Shown here: piece by piece, positions 1 to 6,079 of the stretch
How positions within the stretch are numbered: position 1 is the first letter of the stretch
How the letters are laid out: each line of letters opens with the position of its first letter
Origin: Planctomycetota bacterium
GTDB lineage: Bacteria; Planctomycetota; B143-G9
DNA: 10,800 nt
Assembly: GCA_003644275.1 (NCBI GenBank)
Contig: QNBY01000018.1
Span: 1-10,800, forward strand
Direction: 5' to 3'
Program-made: the position numbers and the translations under genes
Notes under the pieces: generated by a model
What the model was told of the DNA's origin: nothing
What the model saw: only the letters and a program-made list of their open reading frames with translations
Database searches by the model: none

Positions 1-1039
1 CGAGATACACGTCGTTTACGTCGCGCGCCGGCAGCTTCATGAATGACGCCACCGCCTTCGAGTACTCCCCCACCCTCTCGGAATGGCCCATCATGAGCGG
101 ATCGTGCAGGTCCAGCGCCCGGGTCAGCGCCTTCACCACCGAGTACACCGTCCGCGTCTGCTTGTCGTAGTTGTCCAGATACAGAAGCACGAGCCCCAAC
201 TGCACCCCGAACACCTCGGCCAGGTACAGGTCCTCCGGCGTGAACACGCCGCTCAGCCCCTCGTAGCCCAGGTAGAGGCACCCGATGGGCTCGTTGCGCA
301 CCAGCATGGGAACGCAGATGACGGAGTGCACGTCCATTTCCTGCACGGACGGGTGGTGCGCGAAGCGCGCGTCGCCCGCCGCGTCCGCGACGAGCAGGGG
401 CTTGCCCCTCGTCATGGCGTGCTTCAGTATCGGTTCCGCGACGGCCGCCCGGATGTTCGGCCTGCTGTAAACCGCCTCGAAGCGGAAACGGCCGTCCTCC
501 GCCGTGACCACCGCCGCGTAGTCGCAGCCTATCTTCTCCGTTATGTAACGGACCGCGTTCTCTATGTAGCGGCGGGCGCTCTTCTCCTTCGCCCCGAGCT
601 CTATGAACTCCCGCACCACCTCCAGGTCGCGCTGGTAGCGGGAGGTCCCCTCCGGCACGTCCATGGAGGGAGAGAGCACGTCGCTGTCGTCCGCCTCGGG
701 TATGAAGTCCTCCAGCAGGTAGTCGCTCTCCTCCACCGCCCTTATCGTCGCCCGCGAACTGTCGAACGCCAGGAGCGTGCTCCCCACCCGTATCACGTCG
801 CCCTCCCTGAGAAGCTCCTCGGTGACGGGCTCGTCGTTCACGTAGGTGAAGCCGTCCTCCGCCAGGTTGCGGATGAAGTACATCTCCCCCATCCGGTAAA
901 CCCGCGCGTGGTAGTCCTCCACCTTGCGGTCGAACAGGCGTATGTCGGCCTCCTCGGCCCTTCCTATGACGAGGCCGACGTCGTGGATCTCGAACACGGA
1001 ACCCTTCTGAGGGCCGTTCTTTATCCTGATGGCGGGCAT
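1..1039 (-). CDS. FHA-GAF-HD-GYP signalling protein, 3' part cut off by window edge
   Basis: The 346 visible residues begin MPAIRIKNGPQKG at an ATG 8 nt after an AAGGGA ribosome site (1048-1053). Residues 1-100 look like a forkhead-associated domain: V-I-G-R at 24-27, a D-x-x-HAR stretch ending at 46, and G-F-T-Y-V-N at 63-68. Residues about 145-290 match a GAF sensor domain. From about 298 the sequence VVKALTRALDLHDP, then GHSERVGEY at 318-326, is the usual beginning of an HD-GYP domain, the family of cyclic-di-GMP phosphodiesterases. Its HD and GYP catalytic motifs would lie beyond base 1 and cannot be checked. No signal peptide or membrane segment is seen, so the protein is probably cytoplasmic. 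It follows lysS after 23 nt and is likely co-transcribed. The FHA serine and asparagine positions are atypical. Fold assignments are by motif recognition; the HD-GYP call rests on its first ~50 residues. Confidence 0.85.
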   Translation of the reverse strand, partial: MPAIRIKNGPQKGSVFEIHDVGLVIGRAEEADIRLFDRKVEDYHARVYRMGEMYFIRNLAEDGFTYVNDEPVTEELLREGDVIRVGSTLLAFDSSRATIRAVEESDYLLEDFIPEADDSDVLSPSMDVPEGTSRYQRDLEVVREFIELGAKEKSARRYIENAVRYITEKIGCDYAAVVTAEDGRFRFEAVYSRPNIRAAVAEPILKHAMTRGKPLLVADAAGDARFAHHPSVQEMDVHSVICVPMLVRNEPIGCLYLGYEGLSGVFTPEDLYLAEVFGVQLGLVLLYLDNYDKQTRTVYSVVKALTRALDLHDPLMMGHSERVGEYSKAVASFMKLPARDVNDVYL

Positions 1040-1062
1040 GACGGCGTTCCCTTCGTGAGCGG

Positions 1063-2508
1063 TCAGTCCCCCCGCCGCGGGCGAAGCAGCGGGAAGAGTA
1101 TGACGTCCCTTATGCTCGTGGAGCCCGTCAGAAGCATCACGAGCCTGTCTATGCCTATTCCCATGCCGCCGGCGGGGGGCATTCCGTGTTCCAGGGCGAG
1201 CAGGAAGTCCTCGTCCAGCTTGCCGGCGGTCTCTTCTCCCCCTCTCCTGAGTTGCCTCTCGAAGTTCTCGCGCTGCACGTCGGGATCGTTCAGCTCGGTG
1301 TAGGCGTTCGCCACCTCCATGCCGGCCACGAACAGCTCGAACCGTTCCGACAGCCTAGGTTCGTCCGGCTTGGTGCGGCACAGCGGAGTGAGGGCGGCGG
1401 GATGGTCCAGCACGAAGGTGGGCTGCACGAGCTTGTCCTCCACCACCGTCTCGAATATCTCCTGAAGCACGAAGTCGTGCTCGGAAGGTATCTCCTCCGC
1501 TCCCGCCCTCTCGAGCGCCGCCCGGGCCGCGGCCTCGTCCCACGGATCTATCCCCGCGTGCTCCCTGACGAGATCCAGGTAGTACACCCGGCGCCAAGGC
1601 GGGCTGAAGTCTATCTCGCGCCCTCCGAACTCGACCCGGTAGCCTCCCAGGACCTCCTCGCAGACCCGGCACACTATGCGCTCGCACAGCTCCATCATGT
1701 CGGTGTAGTCGGCGTAGGCCCGGTACACCTCGAGCATGTCGAATTCCGGGTTGTGCCGGGTGGAGACGCCCTCGTTGCGGAAGCACTTGCCCAGCTCGAA
1801 CACCCTCTCCAGGCCGCCCACGAGCAGCCGCTTCAAGAAGAGCTCCGGCGCTATACGAAGGTACAGGTCCAGGTCCAGCGCGTTGTGGTGGGTGACGAAC
1901 GGCCGGGCCGCCGCCCCGCCCGGTATGGACTGCATCATGGGCGTCTCCACCTCCACGTAGCCGTCCTCCTCCAGCACGCGGCGAACCGTGCGGATTATGG
2001 CGGACCGCTTCAGGAACGTCCCGAACGAGTCCCTGTTCGCTATCAGGTCCAGGTAGCGGCGGCGGTAGCGGAGCCCCACGTCCTTCAGCCCGTGCCACTT
2101 CTCCGGAAGGGGCCGCAGCGCCTTGCACAGCAGCACGAACTCCCGGCAGAACACCGTCACCTCGCCCATGCGCGTCCGGCCCAACTCGCCGCGCACCCCG
2201 ACTATGTCTCCCACCTCGACGTTCCTGAGCAGTTCGAACGCCTCGTCGCCTATGTCCTTCTTCCGAAGGTAGAGCTGTATCTTCCCCTCGCGGTCCTGCA
2301 GGTCGCAGAACTTCGTCTTTCCGTGGTCCCGCAGGGCGGTGAGCCTCCCCGCGAGCGCCACCTCGCGCCCCTCGTGCTCCTCGAACGACTCCTTGAGCGT
2401 CCTCGTGTCGTGGCTGGGCTCGAAGCGGCGGCCGAAGGGATCGACCCCCAGCTCCCTTATTCGCTCGAGTTTCCTCCGCCTGTCCCGGAGCGGATCCGGC
2501 TCGTTCAT
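1063..2508 (-). CDS. lysS: lysyl-tRNA synthetase, class II
   Basis: The enzyme charges tRNA-Lys with lysine using ATP in the cytoplasm. The 481-residue product has the bacterial LysS layout. An N-terminal OB-fold anticodon-binding domain (about 48-150) includes FCDLQDREGKIQLY and ends in LRPLPEKWHGLKD. The class II catalytic core follows, with VETPMMQSIPGGAAARPF near 187-204, motif 2 FRNEG at 243-247 followed by RHNPEFDMLE, and motif 3 with GIGIDR at 450-455. The C-terminus RDVILFPLLRP is typical. Length is close to the usual 490-505. I chose the ATG at 2508. An in-frame TTG at 2526 would add six residues, but AAAGGA sits 7 nt before the ATG and the predicted transcription start is near 2529, leaving almost no leader for the TTG. 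It is the first gene of a probable operon with the FHA-GAF-HD-GYP gene. Confidence 0.97.
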   Translation of the reverse strand: MNEPDPLRDRRRKLERIRELGVDPFGRRFEPSHDTRTLKESFEEHEGREVALAGRLTALRDHGKTKFCDLQDREGKIQLYLRKKDIGDEAFELLRNVEVGDIVGVRGELGRTRMGEVTVFCREFVLLCKALRPLPEKWHGLKDVGLRYRRRYLDLIANRDSFGTFLKRSAIIRTVRRVLEEDGYVEVETPMMQSIPGGAAARPFVTHHNALDLDLYLRIAPELFLKRLLVGGLERVFELGKCFRNEGVSTRHNPEFDMLEVYRAYADYTDMMELCERIVCRVCEEVLGGYRVEFGGREIDFSPPWRRVYYLDLVREHAGIDPWDEAAARAALERAGAEEIPSEHDFVLQEIFETVVEDKLVQPTFVLDHPAALTPLCRTKPDEPRLSERFELFVAGMEVANAYTELNDPDVQRENFERQLRRGGEETAGKLDEDFLLALEHGMPPAGGMGIGIDRLVMLLTGSTSIRDVILFPLLRPRRGD

Positions 2509-2535
2509 GCGTTCGTCCTTTCGCAACGTCCGAAA

Positions 2536-2563
2536 ATTGTAGCCGCAGGCGCGCTCCGGTCAA
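2536..2563 (-). promoter_or_regulatory. sigma70-like promoter of lysS
   Basis: Read on the minus strand, TTGACC (2563-2558, five of six matches to TTGACA) is followed after 16 nt by TACAAT (2541-2536, five of six matches to TATAAT). The predicted start near 2529 gives a leader of about 20 nt before the lysS ATG, containing its AAAGGA ribosome site. Confidence 0.65.
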
Positions 2564-2582
2564 TTCAAAGCCCGTTTCCCGC

Positions 2583-2612
2583 TTGCAACGAACGCGAGAA
2601 AAGGTGTACAAT
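2583..2612 (+). promoter_or_regulatory. possible second, upstream promoter for the surface protein gene
   Basis: TTGCAA (2583-2588, four of six) and TACAAT (2607-2612, five of six) are separated by 18 nt. This is weaker than the promoter at 2662-2689 and would act in tandem with it. No open reading frame follows before 2734. It could be chance, since the intergenic region is AT-richer than the genes. Confidence 0.3.
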
Positions 2613-2661
2613 TCTCTGGAAAGGAAGCGGTGTAACGAACGGGATCGAAGCGCGTTTATCC

Positions 2662-2689
2662 TTGACAAACCCGCGCTACGATCTAAAAT
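2662..2689 (+). promoter_or_regulatory. strong sigma70-like promoter of the surface protein gene
   Basis: A perfect TTGACA (2662-2667) is followed after 16 nt by TAAAAT (2684-2689, five of six matches). The predicted transcription start is about 2696, giving a 5' leader of about 38 nt. The ribosome site GGAGG (2724-2728) lies 5 nt before the ATG at 2734. The near-consensus boxes suggest high expression. Confidence 0.75.
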
Positions 2690-2693
2690 CATC

Positions 2694-2708
2694 GGTTCCG
2701 GCCGAACC
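2694..2708 (+). other. small inverted repeat at the 5' end of the leader
   Basis: GGTTC (2694-2698) and GAACC (2704-2708) flank the loop CGGCC, and the whole 15 bases are nearly palindromic. It overlaps the predicted transcription start of the surface protein gene, so it could be an operator or a 5' hairpin protecting the transcript. Only a 5-bp stem is seen and chance is possible. Confidence 0.25.
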
Positions 2709-2733
2709 CGTCGGAATCTCGTGGGAGGATGTC

Positions 2734-2799
2734 ATGAAAAGAATAGCATCGCTTATTTTGTTCCTGCTCGTAACAGCCTGCGCAGGTAATGCCTGGGCT
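2734..2799 (+). other. signal peptide, type I or lipoprotein type
   Basis: K2-R3 is followed by a hydrophobic core (I4 to A15). Two cleavage readings fit: signal peptidase I after A-W-A (residues 20-22), or lipoprotein signal peptidase before Cys16 in V-T-A-C, which satisfies the loose lipobox pattern. A signal peptidase I gene (lepB) lies 2 kb downstream. Which route is used cannot be told from sequence alone. Confidence 0.85.
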
Positions 2800-5700
2800 A
2801 CGACGTGGGGCCCCACCGCCACGTCGTTCAACTACTACGCCGTCGACACGGTGGCCGAGGGCGGCAACTCCTACAACTGGCGCACCGTCAACAACCCCGC
2901 GAAGAACATCCAGTACGGCTTCACGGCCCAGCACGACGATTCCTTCGAAAGCGACGACACCTCCTCGGCGCCCACCCCTCTGCCCATCGGTTTCAATTTC
3001 CGCTTCTTCGGCAGGATTTACACCGGCGTGTACATCTCCACCAACGGCGCCCTGCACCTCGTCAACGACGACAACGCCGGCAAGTACCAGGAGAACGACG
3101 CCAACAACTCCCCCAACTGGGACATGACGGCGGGCTCCCTCCCCAGGTTCGCCGCGGACAACACCGTCATTCCCACCATCGGCGTCTGGATGGAGGACAT
3201 GACCTGCCTCAACGCGCAGCTCATGTACGGCATCAACTCCGCCGGCGTCTCCGAGCTCGTCGTCACCTGGCAGAACATGGCCTACTACAGCGCCAACATC
3301 ACCAGCCAGATCATCTGCCAGGCGGTGCTCCGCAGCGACGGCACCATTCTCCTGCAGTACTACTCCACGCTCAACGAGACCGACGGCACCAACGGAAACG
3401 CCGATCCCGGCGTCGGCATCTGCGGCCCCGATCCCCTCGGCAACACCTGCGTCCTCACCTGTTACACCCGCGCCTCCAACGCCGACGGCTACCCCAGCAC
3501 TTACACCTGCATAACCTTCGTCCCCCCGCCTCCGCCTCCCACCATCACCGTCATCCACCCCAACGGAGGCGAGACATTCTACACCGGCGACTTCCTCACC
3601 ATCTCCTGGACCGTCACCAACGGCCCCCTCCCCGGCGCCGACATCGCCCTCTCCACCGACGGCGGCTTCACCTGGAACACCATCGCCACCAACGTGCCCG
3701 ACAACAACGGAGGCACCTACTCCTGGACCATCGTCTCCCCGCCCTCCACCCAGTGCCTGATAAGGGTCTCCGACACCAACACCCCCACGACTCTCGACGT
3801 GTCGGACAACGTCTTCACCATCAAGGTGGCGCCGCCGGGCTTCACGATCACAAACCCGAGCGGAACGGGCAAACTGGATTACATGATCGGCGAAACCATG
3901 CACATAACCTGGGTCGCCAAGGGCGCCGTGGGCAACGCGAACCTCTACATATCCCGCGACTACGGCATCAGCTGGACACAGATAAACACCACCCCCATCA
4001 ACCCCAAGCTCACCAACTTCTACGACTGGGTGGTCACCGCTCCGCACACGGATGGTGTCAGGAAGTGCTTCATCAAGATAGACGACGGCCAGGGCAACTT
4101 CGCCGTGTCCTCACCCCCGTTCGCCATATTCGACACGCCGGTCTTCCAGGTGACCTATCCCAACGGAGGCGAGACGGTCTACATCGACACGCCCACCAAG
4201 ATATTGTGGAACACCCAGGGCCTCGTGGGCTTCTTCGTCACCATCGAGCTGTCGCGCGACGGCGGCATCAACTGGGAGACCGTGTCCGGCGGCACGAACA
4301 ACGACGGCGACTTCGACTGGATACCCACCGCCCCCGTCTCCACCAACTGCAAGATAAGGATAACCACCTCCTACGGCGGCGTCACCTACACCGACACCAC
4401 CGACGGCCTCTTCACCATCTCCGAGACCGCCGCACTGGCCGTCACCTCGCCCAACGGCGGCGAGAGCTACACCGTGGGCGAGCGCGTCTCCATCACCTGG
4501 AACTCGCGCGGCAGCGGCGTGGGCAACTTCATCAAGATAGACATAAGCCGCGACGCGGGCCAGACCTGGGAGACGATAGCCGACAACGCCCAGAACATCG
4601 GCTACTACTCCTGGGTGGTCACCGGTCCCATCACCGACCGCGCCCTCGTCCGCATATCCCCCGTCAACAACCCCGCCGCCAGCGACGTGTCCGACGCCGT
4701 CTTCACCATCACCGCCCCGCGCGGCATCTACCTCTTGTCCCCCGTGGGCGGCGAGGCGTTCTACGTCGGCGAGGTGGTGGACATCAAGTGGTTCACCTCG
4801 GGCAACACCGGCCTCACCGCCGACATCGAACTCTCGCGCGACGGCGGCCAAACGTGGGAGACCATCATCTCCGACACCCCCAACGACGGCAACCACACCT
4901 GGGTGGTCTCCGCGCCCCTCAGCGAGAACTGCCTCATCAAGATATCCTCCGTCACCTACCCCGAGTTCGTCGCCGTAACGCCCGCTCCCTTCCGCATATC
5001 CGAGCTCATCGGCACGAACATCATCGAGCCCTTCCGCGGCGAGATATGGGAGACCGGAACCTACCGCCGCATCCGCTGGAAGCCCGCCAGCTTCTCCGGC
5101 GAGAGCGGCCCCATCCCCCTCGTGAGGATAGAGGTCTTCCGCTCCGGCGCGGGCTGGGAGGTCGTCGCGGTCCAGACGGAGAACGACGGCATATACGACT
5201 GGTTCGTCTCCGGCGTGGACCCCGCCTGCCGCGTCCGCATCTCCAGCCTGGAGAACCTGGCGAAGAACTACACCAGCGACACCTTCTCCATCATCGAGAA
5301 GTACTCGCTGCCCTACGACACGTTCGGAATGGACGCGACGGGCGAATGCGGCGAGCCCGTAGCCTTCCGCGTGGTGCTGAATCCCTCCGCGCCCTTCGCC
5401 ACCTATAGTTGCGTCCTCCACTACGATCCCGCGGTCTTCTCCGTGCCCGAGCCCCTCGCGGTGGAGAAGGGCGGCGCCTTCACCGGCTGGGTGATGGACG
5501 TGCAGATCGACAACGACGCCGGAACCCTCCGTGTCACGCTCTCCGGCAACACCCAGGTCATCTTCCCCGCCGAGGCGTTCACCGTCCACTTCAACACCAG
5601 CGCCGGCGCCCCCGCGGGCGACTACGACATAACCTTCGACCCCGTCACCTTCGACGGCGAGCCGGCCGCCGGCGAGGTGCTCGCCGGAAAGGTAACCCTC

Positions 5701-5961
5701 ACCGCCGTCGGCGGGGGCAGCGAGAACGTCACCACCACCGGCGGGGGCGGCGGCGGATGCTTCATCGCCACGGCCGCCTTCGGCACCTACCTCGCGGGCG
5801 ACGTGGAGACGCTCTGCTCCTTCCGCGACTCCCGCCTCGGAGCCAGCTCCTCCGGCGCGGAGCTCGTCTCCCTCTACTACGCGGTGAGCCCCGCCGTCGC
5901 GGGCGACGTAACCCCCGCTTCCGCGGCCGTCCTCAGGAAGTTCATCTCCCTGCTCGACTGA
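2734..5961 (+). CDS. large exported modular surface protein with Kre9/Knh1-type repeats, cohesin-like domain and CFI-box C-terminus
   Basis: The 1075-residue product starts MKRIASLILFLLVTACAGNA, an export signal. Residues about 23-262 form one domain with GFNFRFFGRIYTGVYISTNG and VVTWQNM motifs, like the beta-sandwich domains of many secreted bacterial proteins. Six prolines (264-269) lead into six Ig-like modules (270-856) with PNGGE, SRDGG-x-x-WE and Y-x-W-x-V signatures, the Kre9/Knh1 (Ser-Thr-rich GPI-anchored) repeat family. Residues about 857-992 resemble a cohesin domain (LHYDPAVFSV, then a late G-x-x-x-L-T strand). A GGGS and TTTGGGGGG linker precedes CFIATAAFGTY at 1009-1019, the CFI-box. 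No catalytic site is visible, so a structural, adhesive or scaffolding role outside the cytoplasm is inferred. It has its own promoter and hairpin terminator and is apparently monocistronic. The frame is open far upstream, but that part is antisense to lysS. ATG 2734 has GGAGG 5 nt away. Confidence 0.93.
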   Translation: MKRIASLILFLLVTACAGNAWATTWGPTATSFNYYAVDTVAEGGNSYNWRTVNNPAKNIQYGFTAQHDDSFESDDTSSAPTPLPIGFNFRFFGRIYTGVYISTNGALHLVNDDNAGKYQENDANNSPNWDMTAGSLPRFAADNTVIPTIGVWMEDMTCLNAQLMYGINSAGVSELVVTWQNMAYYSANITSQIICQAVLRSDGTILLQYYSTLNETDGTNGNADPGVGICGPDPLGNTCVLTCYTRASNADGYPSTYTCITFVPPPPPPTITVIHPNGGETFYTGDFLTISWTVTNGPLPGADIALSTDGGFTWNTIATNVPDNNGGTYSWTIVSPPSTQCLIRVSDTNTPTTLDVSDNVFTIKVAPPGFTITNPSGTGKLDYMIGETMHITWVAKGAVGNANLYISRDYGISWTQINTTPINPKLTNFYDWVVTAPHTDGVRKCFIKIDDGQGNFAVSSPPFAIFDTPVFQVTYPNGGETVYIDTPTKILWNTQGLVGFFVTIELSRDGGINWETVSGGTNNDGDFDWIPTAPVSTNCKIRITTSYGGVTYTDTTDGLFTISETAALAVTSPNGGESYTVGERVSITWNSRGSGVGNFIKIDISRDAGQTWETIADNAQNIGYYSWVVTGPITDRALVRISPVNNPAASDVSDAVFTITAPRGIYLLSPVGGEAFYVGEVVDIKWFTSGNTGLTADIELSRDGGQTWETIISDTPNDGNHTWVVSAPLSENCLIKISSVTYPEFVAVTPAPFRISELIGTNIIEPFRGEIWETGTYRRIRWKPASFSGESGPIPLVRIEVFRSGAGWEVVAVQTENDGIYDWFVSGVDPACRVRISSLENLAKNYTSDTFSIIEKYSLPYDTFGMDATGECGEPVAFRVVLNPSAPFATYSCVLHYDPAVFSVPEPLAVEKGGAFTGWVMDVQIDNDAGTLRVTLSGNTQVIFPAEAFTVHFNTSAGAPAGDYDITFDPVTFDGEPAAGEVLAGKVTLTAVGGGSENVTTTGGGGGGCFIATAAFGTYLAGDVETLCSFRDSRLGASSSGAELVSLYYAVSPAVAGDVTPASAAVLRKFISLLD
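3541..5301 (+). repeat. six tandem Ig-like modules (Kre9/Knh1 type) within the surface protein
   Basis: Modules of 95-100 residues begin near bases 3541, 3841, 4141, 4432, 4720 and 5008 (residues 270, 370, 470, 567, 663, 759). Shared landmarks are P-N-G-G-E (degraded to P-S-G in module 2, P-V-G-G-E in 5, P-F-R-G-E in 6), an I-x-W strand, S-x-D-G-G before a Trp, a second Trp in Y-x-W-x-V, and a closing F-x-I. Modules 3 to 5 are most alike. At DNA level CCCAACGGAGGCGAGAC is identical at 3559 and 4159, exactly 600 bases apart, but otherwise the units are diverged. This points to old duplication rather than recent expansion. Confidence 0.85.
5302..5709 (+). other. cohesin-like domain of the surface protein
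   Basis: Residues about 857-992 show an alternating beta pattern with YSCVLHYDPAVFSV, then GWVMDVQIDNDAGTLRVTLS and a final AGEVLAGKVTLTAV. This is the order of strands seen in cohesin and related carbohydrate-binding-like folds, where a Y-D-P-x-x-x-x-V element is typical. No dockerin repeat is visible in the window. The assignment is by motif feel and needs a profile or structure search. Confidence 0.55.
5740..5958 (+). other. glycine linker and CFI-box C-terminal region
   Basis: Residues 1003-1008 are six glycines, followed by CFIATAAFGTYLAGDVETL, then F-R-D at 1031-1033 and L-V-S-L-Y-Y-A-V-S-P further on. This order (G-rich, CFIATAA-[YF]-G, L-x-x-F-R-D, Y-Y-x-x-S-P, final L-R) matches the C-terminal region known as CFI-box-CTERM, found on bacterial secreted proteins and thought to act in sorting or anchoring. 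The protein ends shortly after at LRKFISLLD, and no clear membrane helix follows. Confidence 0.75.
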
Positions 5962-5986
5962 CCGCGAGCGAAAACGGCTTTCCACC

Positions 5987-6013
5987 GAGGGGGGCGGTTC
6001 TTCCGCCCCCCTC
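5987..6013 (+). terminator. hairpin terminator after the surface protein gene
   Basis: GAGGGGGGCGG (5987-5997) pairs perfectly with CCGCCCCCCTC (6003-6013) around a TTCTT loop: 11 bp, nearly all G-C. It lies 25 nt after the stop codon and ahead of the lepA promoter. The downstream tract is T-poor (TCGTTCCCC), so termination may rely on stem strength or on Rho. Confidence 0.7.
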
Positions 6014-6029
6014 CTCGTTCCCCGCTTCC

Positions 6030-6057
6030 TTGAACGCCACCCCAAACGACCTATAAT
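6030..6057 (+). promoter_or_regulatory. sigma70-like promoter of the lepA operon
   Basis: TTGAAC (6030-6035, four of six matches) and a perfect TATAAT (6052-6057) are separated by 16 nt, the same spacing as the two best promoters around 2536-2689. The predicted transcription start is about 6064, leaving a leader of only about 16 nt before the lepA ATG. Confidence 0.7.
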
Positions 6058-6072
6058 CGGGCGCCGCACGGC

Positions 6073-6077
6073 AAGGA
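6073..6077 (+). promoter_or_regulatory. unusually close ribosome binding site of lepA
   Basis: AAGGA ends only 2 nt before the ATG at 6080, against a usual 5-9 nt. The start itself is well supported because the family's conserved IRNFSIIAHIDHGKST begins at residue 7. The site may be weak, or initiation may depend little on it given the very short leader. Confidence 0.45.
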
Positions 6078-6079
6078 CG

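Noticed and set aside
83..1303. 406-residue plus-strand reading frame
   Set aside because: It lies antisense to the FHA-GAF-HD-GYP gene and the end of lysS; its composition (His, Arg, Val) is that of a shadow and no motif is seen.
2509..2526. TTG at 2526 as lysS start
   Set aside because: It would sit about 3 nt from the predicted transcript start and would swallow the AAAGGA site that serves the ATG at 2508.
1186..2733. Upstream in-frame extension of the surface protein by 516 residues
   Set aside because: It is antisense to lysS, is His/Arg/Val-rich in a shadow-like way, and lies before a strong promoter, ribosome site and signal peptide at 2734.
3541..5301. CRISPR-like or recent DNA tandem repeat
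   Set aside because: The periodicity is at protein-domain level (about 95-100 residues) with diverged DNA and no spacer-repeat structure.
2805..5408. 867-residue plus-strand frame inside the surface protein gene
   Set aside because: It is Arg/His/Leu-rich low-complexity shadow in another frame of a gene with clear Ig-like modules.
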